From Zunongwangia sp. ESRF-bin46 (GTDB lineage: Bacteria > Bacteroidota > Bacteroidia > Flavobacteriales > Flavobacteriaceae): DNA of 64,000 nt. Positions 34,756 through 42,743 of the stretch are shown here, one piece after another (position 1 is the stretch's first letter; each line of letters starts with the position of its first letter). The translations under genes were made by a program, and so were the position numbers. A model generated the notes under the pieces. It made no database searches. It worked only from the letters and a program-made list of their open reading frames with translations, and was not told the origin of the DNA. The stretch is from the NCBI GenBank assembly GCA_002631855.1, contig NTLF01000017.1, positions 496,001 to 560,000 on the forward strand, in the 5' to 3' direction.

Positions 34756-35001
34756 ATTGTGTAAGAGCGGTTACACTTTGGTAAATTGGTGTTTATCCCC
34801 CGTAGGTAGGGTGTTTGGCAGGACTCCCCTATGGGGGTAGGGTGTGTTTTAGCGGTTTGCGGTTTCATAGCGATAACGTGCGGTGTAAGGGAGAAAAGGT
34901 ACATATAAGGGGGTGTAGGGTATCAAAAATGTGTGAATTGCATAGCTTAAGTGCGGTTTAGCCCCCTATTTTAAAAGAGCCCTACAAAAAAATGCGTTCA
35001 A
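34756..35001. other. GT-rich non-coding region with direct repeats
   Basis: An unusually G/T-rich plus strand in AT-rich DNA. GGTAGGGTGT occurs at 34805-34814 and again at 34836-34845, with a related GGGTGTAGGGTA at about 34911-34922. A small palindrome CCCC-TAT-GGGG lies at 34826-34836. It lies upstream of the serine recombinase and could be its recombination site, or an origin of transfer. No gene is seen here. Confidence 0.4.
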
Positions 35002-35244
35002 TTAACTATCCTGTTTATTTTTAATGGAAGTATTGTTAATGCTATTTCTACCAAAATTGAATATGCTTCTTTTATTTAGCCCTAACCCTTTACATAACGC
35101 TTTTACTTTGTCTGGTGGTAGGTCTTTAAGTACCAGTAAAAATATAAACTTAAAAAACCAAACAATACAGCAGATAACACCACTTATTAAACCACCAATA
35201 ATACTAACCAAAATAACCACTTGATACGCTTCCATTTTTGACAC
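35002..35244 (-). CDS. Small membrane protein of the element
   Basis: An 80-residue protein with one or two hydrophobic helices (VVILVSIIGGLISGVICCIV and FFKFIFLLVL) and a positively charged C-terminal tail. No family recognised. It stands alone between non-coding stretches. Small membrane proteins are common in mobile elements, for example for entry exclusion, but nothing here shows that role. Confidence 0.5.
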   Translation of the reverse strand: MSKMEAYQVVILVSIIGGLISGVICCIVWFFKFIFLLVLKDLPPDKVKALCKGLGLNKRSIFNFGRNSINNTSIKNKQDS

Positions 35245-35410
35245 TTTTTTAAATTACTTTTCCAATTTATTAAACCGTTTTATTAATCATTGGGACAAAG
35301 TACTACAGGGGGGTTGAAATTAAAAGGACATCGATTTTTGAAAACCTGTTATCCTACTGTTTATAGTGGTTTACGTATTTTTTGAGGAGTAAATGTTTTT
35401 TTTGGACATT

Positions 35411-35430
35411 AAAAAACCCCAATAAAGGGG
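35411..35430 (-). terminator. Short terminator after the RHH gene
   Basis: On the minus strand, CCCC-TTTATT-GGGG is followed by six Ts. The 4-bp stem is short but the sequence is a normal terminator shape. It lies 71 bp beyond the RHH gene stop. A second G/C hairpin (35441-35446 with 35466-35471) lies between them. Confidence 0.4.
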
Positions 35431-35500
35431 GCGAAATGAATGGGGGGAGTAGAATTCGATAAAAACCCCCATATCAAAAAATGAAAGAAATTTAAAACGA

Positions 35501-36211
35501 TTATTTTAGCACAAATTCAGGATTTGGAATTAAAACACCATCCACATTTTTAATAACACCCCTACAAGCTGTTAGTAATTGATTGTGTCCATTTCTGTCA
35601 GTTTTACCCTGTCCAGCTCTTACGGTGTTGTAATATCCATTTATCAAGTCGTTAACAGCATCCAGTCTGTTATTTTGATTTTCATTAGCTGTATAGTAGC
35701 TGTATCTGTCTTTATTTACGTTTGGTATTACTTTTCCATCTTTAACGGCTAACTGCCCCTTAAGGGCTTTAAAGTCTTCAATAGCTTTCTGTACTGGTCT
35801 TAAGTCAATTTCCAGTAATTCAATTAATTTAGTTGTTGATATTGGTACATTTATATTTTTACGGTGTACTTGTTCTATCCATTGGGTAACGTAGGACATT
35901 GGAGTATCCATAAAGCGTTCTATATCCTTTTTCTTTGTTGGACGTTCTATTATTGCAGATGCTTCATTTAACAGCTTATTAAAGGCTTTTACCTTTCTTT
36001 TTGCGGTGTTAACAGCCCTGTTATATTCCGCAGTATCGGTAAATATTAATTGAGGTTCAAACTCGTTTGTTTGGTCTTCTTTGGTGAAGTCTGCATCCTT
36101 AAGTTTAGCCCTAATATAGGTAGTCAAGGGAATGCCATTAGCTTCCGCCTGTTCCTGTAAATGGGTCTTATCTTCTTTGCTAAGTCTTAATGTCAATTTT
36201 TCGCTGTACAT
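35501..36211 (-). CDS. RHH-domain DNA-binding protein
   Basis: A 236-residue protein. The N-terminal 40 residues (EKLTLRLSKEDKTHLQEQA then GIPLTTYIRAKL) match a ribbon-helix-helix domain of the type found in plasmid MobC or partition accessory proteins. The rest, helical up to about 150 and then polar, is not recognised. In plasmids such proteins bind the transfer origin with a relaxase, but no relaxase was found in the element, so partition or replication control is as likely. Confidence 0.6.
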   Translation of the reverse strand: MYSEKLTLRLSKEDKTHLQEQAEANGIPLTTYIRAKLKDADFTKEDQTNEFEPQLIFTDTAEYNRAVNTAKRKVKAFNKLLNEASAIIERPTKKKDIERFMDTPMSYVTQWIEQVHRKNINVPISTTKLIELLEIDLRPVQKAIEDFKALKGQLAVKDGKVIPNVNKDRYSYYTANENQNNRLDAVNDLINGYYNTVRAGQGKTDRNGHNQLLTACRGVIKNVDGVLIPNPEFVLK

Positions 36212-36316
36212 ACTTAATATCGTTTATTAATAAGTATTTGCAAAAACATAAAAAGTAAAGAAAAAAGGGGTCTTTTGTCGGTCAATAGCTTACAAATATT
36301 TATTTATATTTACCCT

Positions 36317-36436
36317 ATGAGAATGGATGACAACCCCGTATATTGGCTTTTTAACACCTTAATTGGGAGGGTGTTAGTTATAATTGTATTAATCGCTATT
36401 GTGATTAGCATCATTTATGAGAACTTTTTCCAGTGA
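36317..36436 (+). CDS. Micro-ORF: 39-aa single-helix membrane peptide
   Basis: It encodes MRMDDNPVYWLF followed by one hydrophobic helix (VLVIIVLIAIVISIIY). Its TGA stop overlaps the GTG start of the next gene by 4 bp (GTGA), which indicates translational coupling and supports both as real genes. Function unknown. Confidence 0.5.
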   Translation: MRMDDNPVYWLFNTLIGRVLVIIVLIAIVISIIYENFFQ

Positions 36437-36759
36437 ACCGAATAACAAAGGCCAGGGAGTACAGAAACTTCATTAATAAAGCCTATTTGAAACAAAGTAA
36501 CATAGGCGAGCCTGTAATGGATAGGTACATTAAGTTATATAATGCCTATAAAGGTAATGTATCTATGTTTGGCACTTATGATGAGTTACTAAAGGAGGTA
36601 AAGAGTAGGCTAATTACAGCTATAAAGGTCTTTTTAGCACATAAGCTAACACCTGAAGAACGAAAAGAATTTAATAATCTATTGCAAGCTATACCCAATA
36701 TAAAGACACCTGAAGACGTTTATAAGGTGTGTAAAAAAGGAAATAGTATTAGTAAATAA
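36433..36759 (+). CDS. Small helical element protein
   Basis: A 108-residue basic, helical protein starting at GTG, coupled to the 39-aa peptide gene before it. No domain recognised. The pattern (REYRNFINKAYLKQ, LTPEERKEFNNLLQ) looks like a compact helical bundle. It lies near the right end of the element on the strand opposite to the RHH gene. Confidence 0.55.
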   Translation: MNRITKAREYRNFINKAYLKQSNIGEPVMDRYIKLYNAYKGNVSMFGTYDELLKEVKSRLITAIKVFLAHKLTPEERKEFNNLLQAIPNIKTPEDVYKVCKKGNSISK

Positions 36760-36797
36760 ATCGGTTTAAATCTTAATATTCAATTAAATAATTTTTT

Positions 36798-36965
36798 ATG
36801 ATAATTAATAACGACATAATTACAGTTAATAAAATTGAAGATAACTTTTATTCTGTCTATTACGATGGAAGACATAGAACCTATGATAACATACAATTTT
36901 CCAAATTCGTTAATGAGCTATTAGACGGTGGAGTCCATCAAGCATTTAAAGAAATAAATTCTTAA
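36798..36965 (+). CDS. Micro-ORF: 55-aa soluble protein at the element's right end
   Basis: A 55-residue frame (MIINNDIITVNKIEDNF...) has a hydrophilic beta-then-helix pattern: VYYDGRHRTYDNIQF resembles a small beta-hairpin, followed by KFVNELLDGG. It is the last gene before the right arm repeat and follows the 108-aa gene by 38 bp. Not recognised. Confidence 0.45.
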   Translation: MIINNDIITVNKIEDNFYSVYYDGRHRTYDNIQFSKFVNELLDGGVHQAFKEINS

Positions 36966-37006
36966 GGATTTAAAAATAACTGAACATCAATAGTTTTTTA
37001 CCCCCT

Positions 37007-37029
37007 ATTTGTTGTACAATTGTTGTACG
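37007..37029. repeat. Right 23-bp arm repeat with tandem TTGTTGTAC
   Basis: Identical to 26547-26569 and in the same orientation. It ends 59 bp from the right core. With the left copy it marks the arms where the integrase, and possibly an excision factor, would bind. Confidence 0.8.
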
Positions 37030-37074
37030 GTAAATAAAATTAAATTATCAAAAACTTGATTAACAATAACTTAT

Positions 37075-37689
37075 CTATATAGTTATTAGTCCTTTTACAT
37101 CACTGAAATCGAATTCGGGGTTTTCGAGGTGTTCATAAAATTCGGCTTCCATATCGACAATGGTTTGTTCTAATGGAATTTCAGCATTGAAAAAGTCGAT
37201 TACTTCTTTAATTGTTTCTACTCCATAAACTTCTAATCCATTAACAATGGTAGCTTCTTTGGCATTTTGCTTAGGCAAAATAAATCCTTTAAACCCTTCT
37301 TCTTTAGCTTTTATGGCAATAGGTAAAGCCCCACGAATGGGTTGTAAGCTTCCATCAAGAGATAGCTCCCCCATTATTATATATTCTGAAAGTGAATGAT
37401 TTTCCTTAATCTGTCCAGTAGATACCAATATCCCAATCGCCAAGGTAAGGTCGTACGCAGAACCCTCTTTTCGAAGATCGGCTGGCGCCATATTAAGTGT
37501 TATTTTTTTTCCGGGGATCTTAAACCCATTGTTTTGTAGGGCTGCAGCAATACGATAATTGCTTTCTTTAATGGCATTATCTGGCAAACCTACCAAGTGG
37601 TACCCTACCCCTTTATCTGTATTTACTTCAACGGTAATGGTTGTGGCCTCTACACCAAACACGGCGCTCCCGTATACTTTTGTAAGCAT
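37075..37689 (-). pseudogene. comM: comM (yifB) 5' part, Lon-like domain, split by the element
   Basis: This is the first 200 codons of ComM/YifB, with the family start MLTKVYGSAVFGVEA, the ChlI-type domain (VGLPDNAIKESNYRI, TLNMAPADLRKEGSAYDL, IMGELSLDGSLQPIRGALP), and its native start. The natural frame ends at SDVKG. Four codons and a stop come from the element, giving a 204-residue fragment. The AAA+ domain lies 10.6 kb away. The fragment alone cannot hydrolyse ATP, so ComM function should be lost while the element is inserted, unless excision occurs. Confidence 0.93.
37089..37099. repeat. attR core, 11-bp direct repeat
   Basis: GTCCTTTTACA, matching the left copy. Beyond it the comM frame continues to the right. 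Inside it the frame is closed after four foreign codons (LITI) by a stop at 37077-37075 in the element. Confidence 0.85.
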
Positions 37690-37770
37690 ATTTTTCAGAA
37701 TTTAAAACAGGGAGTTGAATAAAAAGGAAAGATAACAATTTTTATTTATATGGTTTTTGGATTGACGACA

Positions 37771-38082
37771 TCACTTCATCCACCAACAATCTATATAATC
37801 AGTTAGCATATGAAACAGCAAACCTACAGCAATAATCCGAGTTTTTTTGAAGAATAAAAGTATAAAGTAAACGCCGATAGCATAGTAGGAATGCAATGGA
37901 TGAAACCCAATACTACACCTTCCGGAAACAAAAATAGGGTCTGCCAATAAGTGATCTATATCGACAATCATCGTGGCGGTCATAATAAGCCAAGCTTTTT
38001 TCCAATTGTTTCTGAAAAAAATCCACGCTAATAAACCTGTTGCTAAAAAATGAAGTGAGTAATGAACAATCGTTTGAAGCAT
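37771..38082 (-). CDS. DUF6122 family membrane protein
   Basis: A 103-residue protein with three to four hydrophobic helices and conserved polar residues: HYSLHF, the acidic MIVDIDHLLADP, GFHPLHSYY and LLFHMLTDYIDC. These His/Asp motifs inside membrane helices recall membrane-bound metal-dependent hydrolases of the YdjM/LexA-regulated type, but the substrate is unknown. It is monocistronic between the comM fragment and a T9SS protein gene. Confidence 0.8.
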   Translation of the reverse strand: MLQTIVHYSLHFLATGLLAWIFFRNNWKKAWLIMTATMIVDIDHLLADPIFVSGRCSIGFHPLHSYYAIGVYFILLFFKKTRIIAVGLLFHMLTDYIDCWWMK

Positions 38083-38203
38083 ATTTATTAGTTAATCTTC
38101 TGAAGACGTTAAGGTTAATGAACGGTTAACGAAGTGTTTTTTAACACCCTCTGTTCCCAGTATTGGTTATTTTGCAGTAATATTAATATTAAAACTTAAC
38201 TTA

Positions 38204-39445
38204 ATGAAAATTTTTACACAAACTACCCGTATTATCGCTTTAAGCGGTTTCTTTCTTTTAGGGGCTTTGTTTACCGCAACAGCACAGACTTTTGAATACA
38301 AAGACTCTGGTACTGATTTTATTTTGTTCGACATGAGCATTCCTCCCGGGCAAAACACTGTTGCATATGCTGCAGGAGCTGAATTTACAGCAAATTCAGA
38401 TGGCGTGATTATCAAAACTGAAGATGCTGGAGAAACTTGGGAAACAATTTACCCTGTTACAGGAACTTCGCCTGGTTTTGAGAAAATTGAGTTTATCAAT
38501 GATAACAAAGGTTTTGCCGTAGGCTACAGTGCTTTTAAAACTGAAGATGCTGGAGAAACTTGGGTAGAAATCACCATTGCCAATGATGTAAGCAGATATG
38601 CATCGCTTGCATTCTTTAATGAAAATGTAGGAATTGCGACTGCTTTTGTAAGTTCGGGTGCTGGTTTTGAAGTATATGTAACCAACGATGGTGGAGATAC
38701 ATGGAACACTACCAGCAGTATTGATAATATTGGTTCAATTTCACTTGATTATGCAAATGAAACCACTCTATTTTCAATCGGTAACAACCAAATAATAAGT
38801 AAATCTACTGATGGGGGTGATACTTGGGAAGTGGTTCGTACCGGTACACCTCAATTTTTTAATGTTGAAGTTGCTTTTAAAGACCTGAACAATGGTGTTG
38901 TATCAGGAGAAGATGGGCAATTGTTGACAACTCACGACAGTGGTGAAACTTGGGATGAATTCAGTACTGGTTACCACAACTTTTATGGGCTTGCTTACGT
39001 AGGTGATCAACTGCTTGCAGCCGGTACCGATGAGGATGTGTATATTTCTGAAGACAATGGTAGCAACTGGGAACTTTTGCACGATGGTGATGGTCTAGCT
39101 ACTATGTATGAAATACAATTTTTTGAGGATGGTTCTGGTTTAATCTGTGGATCACAAGGAACTATGTTGAGATTTGAAGACGTTATACTAAATACGAACA
39201 CTCCAGATACTCCCGAAGGAATTGCACATTTTTATAGCCCAAGCACAAAAGAATTGACCATTGCTTCAAAAAACAATACAATTGAAAATGTGACTATTTA
39301 CTCCCTTACAGGGCAATTAGTAAAAGAAGTTACCAATACATCAAATACTGCAATTGTAAACACTTCAAGCTTAGCCAACGGTACTTATATTGCTGCTGTT
39401 TCTGTAAATGGAACGGCTAAAACCATAAAGTTTATAAAGCACTAA
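38204..39445 (+). CDS. T9SS-exported YCF48-like beta-propeller protein
   Basis: A 413-residue secreted protein. An N-terminal signal peptide ends at ATAQ. The middle is a propeller of YCF48/BNR-like repeats, each with a GETW or GDTW turn (TEDAGETWETI, KTEDAGETWVEI, TNDGGDTWNTT, STDGGDTWEVV, THDSGETWDEF, SEDNGSNWELL). The C-terminal 75 residues are a type IX (Por) secretion sorting domain (VTIYSLTGQLVKEV...LANGTYIAAVSVNG...KFIKH). It should be exported across the outer membrane and either released or surface-anchored. Target unknown. Confidence 0.9.
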   Translation: MKIFTQTTRIIALSGFFLLGALFTATAQTFEYKDSGTDFILFDMSIPPGQNTVAYAAGAEFTANSDGVIIKTEDAGETWETIYPVTGTSPGFEKIEFINDNKGFAVGYSAFKTEDAGETWVEITIANDVSRYASLAFFNENVGIATAFVSSGAGFEVYVTNDGGDTWNTTSSIDNIGSISLDYANETTLFSIGNNQIISKSTDGGDTWEVVRTGTPQFFNVEVAFKDLNNGVVSGEDGQLLTTHDSGETWDEFSTGYHNFYGLAYVGDQLLAAGTDEDVYISEDNGSNWELLHDGDGLATMYEIQFFEDGSGLICGSQGTMLRFEDVILNTNTPDTPEGIAHFYSPSTKELTIASKNNTIENVTIYSLTGQLVKEVTNTSNTAIVNTSSLANGTYIAAVSVNGTAKTIKFIKH

Positions 39446-39473
39446 TATAAATTAGAGTTTAGATTAGTGTTAG

Positions 39474-39502
39474 GGGGCTGAAAATTATTTCAGCCCCTTT
39501 TT
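39474..39502. terminator. Intrinsic terminator between T9SS gene and cassette B
   Basis: GGGGCTGAAA (39474-39483) pairs with TTTCAGCCCC (39488-39497) and a T-run follows. It serves the plus-strand T9SS gene and may also end the minus-strand signalling operon. Confidence 0.9.
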
Positions 39503-39529
39503 AATTTTTTACAAAAGTGTGCAAAACGC

Positions 39530-40198
39530 CTATTCAATGATTATTGGAGGCACCAATTCATTTTTTATTGCAAAAATAACAAGGCCTGCCACGTTTTTAA
39601 CTCCAGTTTTGTCCAGCAGGTTTTTGCGGTGTACTTCTACAGTCCTAGGACTTATAAATAGTTTTTTACCAATTTCAGCGGTTTTGTGCTGTTTACATAT
39701 TAACTCCAAAACCTCCCTTTCCCTTTCGGTTAAAAAGTCGTCGTCAAAAACAGTTTTATCACTGTATTTGCTTCCCTTTTTTTTGCTGTTAACTACTTCC
39801 ATTACATGCTTATCATAATAAAATCCATTATAAAAAACTTGTTTTATGGTGTGCAGTACTTTTTCAGGTGGGGAGTTCTTCACTAAGTAAGCACTGGCCC
39901 CTACATCGATCATGTTTCTAATGAAAGGTTTGGTGTTATATGTGGTAAGTGCAATTATACCTATTTCCCCATAAGCCTGATGTATCGCCTTTGTGGCCTC
40001 TACACCATTCAGTTCGGGCATTTTTATGTCGGTAATGATTATATCGGGTAATTGTTCACAACTTGCAAGATATTCTAGTAATTCACTACCGTTACTGGCC
40101 TGATATATAATTTCTATAGCCGAATCACGTGAGAGAATATGCACCATTCCTACTCTAAAAAGTTCTTCATCGTCTGCAATTACTACGTTAATCTTCAT
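39530..40198 (-). CDS. NarL/LuxR-type response regulator (cassette B)
   Basis: A 222-residue regulator with a receiver domain (VIADDEELFR; phosphoacceptor Asp57 in IITDIKMPEL; LTTYN; SAYLVKNSPP) and a C-terminal LuxR-type HTH (LTEREREVLELICKQ, ISPRTVEVHRKNLL). It overlaps the kinase gene by 11 bp. It is the counterpart of the regulator at 10365-11015, with the same gene order. Confidence 0.92.
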   Translation of the reverse strand: MKINVVIADDEELFRVGMVHILSRDSAIEIIYQASNGSELLEYLASCEQLPDIIITDIKMPELNGVEATKAIHQAYGEIGIIALTTYNTKPFIRNMIDVGASAYLVKNSPPEKVLHTIKQVFYNGFYYDKHVMEVVNSKKKGSKYSDKTVFDDDFLTEREREVLELICKQHKTAEIGKKLFISPRTVEVHRKNLLDKTGVKNVAGLVIFAIKNELVPPIIIE

Positions 40199-41003
40199 TA
40201 TTACTGGGGTTTAAGGTTAAAGTTACAGAAATTCCATTACCTGGAGAGGATATTATAGTGTGAGTTGCATTTAAAATTGCAACACGGTTTTCAATACCAC
40301 TCATTCCCAACCCTTTTGCTTTTTTGGCGGTTGAAACATTAAATCCCTTTCCATTATCAGTATATTGAAAAATCAGTCTATCTTCCTTGGTTTCAGAATG
40401 TAAGTTTAACTTTGTGGCTTCAGAATATTTTATGGAGTTATTGAACAACTCTTGCACAATACGGAACACGTGCAACTCTTCATCTTTAGTGAGAAAATGT
40501 TCTGGATATTCTATATTACAATCTACTTGAAAGGTGTTTGTATCGGCTACTTCTTCGCACAATTCTTCTAGAGCTGCTTCCAGTCCAAACTTATCTAAGG
40601 TAGGCGGTAACAGATCGTGTGCAATTTTTCGGGAACTTTCCAAAACGTTTCCGGTTACTTTTAAAATGCTATTGGCTATTTTGTTTGTTTCTTCAGAAGA
40701 AATATCTTTTAATGATAGCATATTGGCGTTAAGTGAAACAATGTTCAGTTTTGAGCTAATCGCGTCGTGTAAATCTTGGGCTATGCGCTTTCGTTCCTCT
40801 TCTTGTGTAATTATAGTTGCTTGGAGAACATTTTTTTGGTTAGCTATTTTTAAATTAGCTTTTTCCAATTCGCTTTTAATAATCCGTTTTCTAGAAAAAT
40901 AAAAAAAGAAAACAATAGCTAAACCCATTACTATTAAAAGAGCAATGGCAATGAGTATAATATTTATTATTTGATTGTCTCCTTGGAGTAATTCTTCCAC
41001 CAT
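40188..41003 (-). CDS. Sensor histidine kinase, HisKA_3 type (cassette B)
   Basis: A 271-residue kinase with one N-terminal transmembrane helix (about 12-36) and a coiled coil. The box RKRIAQDLHDAISSKLN has phospho-His79, and the ATPase domain includes FRIVQELFNNSIKYSEA, DNGKGFNVS and GLGMSGIENRV. Its start overlaps the 7-TM gene by 37 bp, as in cassette A. Without a periplasmic sensor domain, it probably reads signals from one or both membrane partners. Confidence 0.92.
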   Translation of the reverse strand: MVEELLQGDNQIINIILIAIALLIVMGLAIVFFFYFSRKRIIKSELEKANLKIANQKNVLQATIITQEEERKRIAQDLHDAISSKLNIVSLNANMLSLKDISSEETNKIANSILKVTGNVLESSRKIAHDLLPPTLDKFGLEAALEELCEEVADTNTFQVDCNIEYPEHFLTKDEELHVFRIVQELFNNSIKYSEATKLNLHSETKEDRLIFQYTDNGKGFNVSTAKKAKGLGMSGIENRVAILNATHTIISSPGNGISVTLTLNPSNNED

Positions 41004-41608
41004 GCCACGAAGATAAGAAATTGAAGTCCAAGATACAGAACATTATTTACGTTCAGTAACAATTGATATCCATATCTAGTAATAATTTCCATGTTGAAAA
41101 CCAAGTTACCAGAAGCAAAAATTAAAATACTTGATAATAGATAAAAGAATAAGCCAATGTTAATAACAAGGTACTCATTTGTATTATGTAAATACTTATA
41201 TAAATAGATTATCGAATATATAACTATACATCCTTGTGTAATAGTTACACCAAGCGGATTGTATCTAAAAAACATAGTGGGCGCCTGTATAAACTGAAAT
41301 GTAATAATCCCCAAAACTATAAGTAAAACAGCATACATCCATTTTTTCTTGAGTAGCTCTTCATAAAATAATGTGAGAAAAATAAATTGAAGTATGTAAT
41401 AAAAATGAAATAAGAAGAGGTTGTTATTTATAGGAACTAAATATTTTAAAAATGATGCATTTAACTGAATTACAGCAATAACAACCAAGTAAACTGTAAA
41501 AATTTTAAAAGCCCTGTTGTTTCCTCTAAACCGAAACATATAAAGCAACGTGTTTATAACACAAAACACAATGGCAAAACTACTTAGGTAATCAAACAAG
41601 TCTTCCAT
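40967..41608 (-). CDS. Seven-helix membrane protein 2 (cassette B)
   Basis: A 213-residue protein with about seven hydrophobic segments (7-25, 35-55, 64-82, 90-107, 118-138, 147-167, 182-203). It is closely related to the next gene upstream, sharing FKIFTVYLVVIAVIQL versus YKIFTIYLFLISIIQL, and both have FFxYNPxG and FYLLSSxLIFASGNLV. The pair is a tandem duplication. It overlaps the kinase gene. No named family; I infer a receptor for the kinase. Confidence 0.65.
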   Translation of the reverse strand: MEDLFDYLSSFAIVFCVINTLLYMFRFRGNNRAFKIFTVYLVVIAVIQLNASFLKYLVPINNNLFLFHFYYILQFIFLTLFYEELLKKKWMYAVLLIVLGIITFQFIQAPTMFFRYNPLGVTITQGCIVIYSIIYLYKYLHNTNEYLVINIGLFFYLLSSILIFASGNLVFNMEIITRYGYQLLLNVNNVLYLGLQFLIFVAWWKNYSKETIK

Positions 41609-42255
41609 TAATTTTGATTGGGTAAAGGTTTCTTTCTGAAGTTTTTATACCACTCAATAAAAATCAAAATTTGAAGTGACAAATACAATACCCGATTAAT
41701 ATTATAAAATATGAAAACCGTATCTTTTGATATATTCAAATTGAGAACTAAATTACCTGAAGCAAAAATTAAAGTACTAGACAATAAGTAAAAGAAGATA
41801 CCAATGTTAACTATAATGAACCCTCTTTTACCATTAAGTGACTTATAAAAATAAAAGATAGAATATAAAACTATAATTATTTGTGTTAATGACATTCCTA
41901 TTGGGTTATAAGCAAAGAAAGTAGAAGGTTTTTCAACATATTGGTAGGCTAATAACCCTAAAACCAAAACTAAAATGATTTTAATCCATTTTTTTTTCAA
42001 TAATTCGAAATAAAAATAGGAAAGGAGCACAAATTGGGTTATAAAATAAAAATGGGAAAGAAAAAGGTTTGGTTTGTTTAACCACCCCCTTCCTATTAAA
42101 TAAGCAGCTAACTGTATTATTGAAATTAGAAAAAGGTAGATTGTAAATATTTTATAGGCCTTACCATTTTTTGTAAAGCCTATAAAGTATAGGAGTGATA
42201 AAGCTAAAGCAAAAAATATTGCTATATCACCTATTATTTCAAATAACTTATCCAA
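41608..42255 (-). CDS. Seven-helix membrane protein 1 (cassette B)
   Basis: A 215-residue paralogue of the preceding entry with the same topology and a basic C-terminal tail. Its stop codon shares one base with the downstream start (coordinate 41608), so the two are tightly coupled and may form a heterodimer. It starts 2 bp after the small soluble-protein gene. Confidence 0.65.
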   Translation of the reverse strand: MDKLFEIIGDIAIFFALALSLLYFIGFTKNGKAYKIFTIYLFLISIIQLAAYLIGRGWLNKPNLFLSHFYFITQFVLLSYFYFELLKKKWIKIILVLVLGLLAYQYVEKPSTFFAYNPIGMSLTQIIIVLYSIFYFYKSLNGKRGFIIVNIGIFFYLLSSTLIFASGNLVLNLNISKDTVFIFYNINRVLYLSLQILIFIEWYKNFRKKPLPNQN

Positions 42256-42257
42256 CT

Positions 42258-42635
42258 TTAAATAAGAGGGCTATTACCATCACACGCTGCTGGACAGGGT
42301 TCTGTAAAATCATATAATTTGCCTCCTGTTTGCAAGCCATTATAGCCGTTTATCATGTCACGATAAATAACAGAACCACCCTTTTGGTTTTCAGGTTTTG
42401 TTGCAACAAATATCAATTTTTCTTGATTGGTTGCAGGATCCACCCCTAAATAGGCACGAACTTTTTTTGTTCCTTTTTGATCTTCCATTTCATCTAAAAC
42501 CGCCTGTAGATCGTCCGCAGGAATTAAAAACCCATTACACTCATTGTACTTGTTGTAAGTAGATTCTTCAGAGCGCCATTCATTTGTATAGCTTTGGGCA
42601 GTTTGTAAGGAAATAGAGTTGTCATCTTGACTCAT
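42258..42635 (-). CDS. Small soluble protein heading signalling cassette B
   Basis: A 125-residue protein without signal or membrane helix, related to the 118-residue protein at 12481-12837 (see its shared motifs). The C terminus has two closely spaced cysteines (EPCPAACDGN), unlike its partner. It is the first gene of a five-gene operon. A leader motif shared with cassette A (TTAGTTAGTA at 42650-42659) lies 15 bp upstream. Its role is unknown; a ligand or modulator of the membrane receptors is a guess. Confidence 0.7.
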   Translation of the reverse strand: MSQDDNSISLQTAQSYTNEWRSEESTYNKYNECNGFLIPADDLQAVLDEMEDQKGTKKVRAYLGVDPATNQEKLIFVATKPENQKGGSVIYRDMINGYNGLQTGGKLYDFTEPCPAACDGNSPLI

Positions 42636-42743
42636 AATTGATTTTTTTTTTAGTTAGTAAAGCATAAAAGTAAGAAACCTTTTTTTGAAAACTAACTTAA
42701 ATCAACACCTTATTTAAGAGCTATATACTAATAATCAAAAAGA

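Larger units (their letters stand above)
26448..37099. mobile_element. Integrative element inserted in comM
   Basis: The two halves of comM are separated by 10.6 kb bounded by an 11-bp direct repeat, GTCCTTTTACA (26448-26458 and 37089-37099). Removing one repeat and the DNA between them restores an uninterrupted comM frame of 513 codons. Inside are a tyrosine integrase at one end, 23-bp direct repeats near both ends, a helicase-polymerase replication protein, an HTH regulator, a serine recombinase, an RHH protein and small genes. No relaxase, capsid or conjugation gene was recognised. It is best called a self-replicating integrative element, like an integrated plasmid. Confidence 0.92.

Noticed and set aside
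26448-37099. Whether this is an AbaR/Tn6022-like transposon in comM
   Set aside because: No TniA/TniB/Tns genes or 5-bp target duplication; the recombinase is a tyrosine integrase with an 11-bp core.
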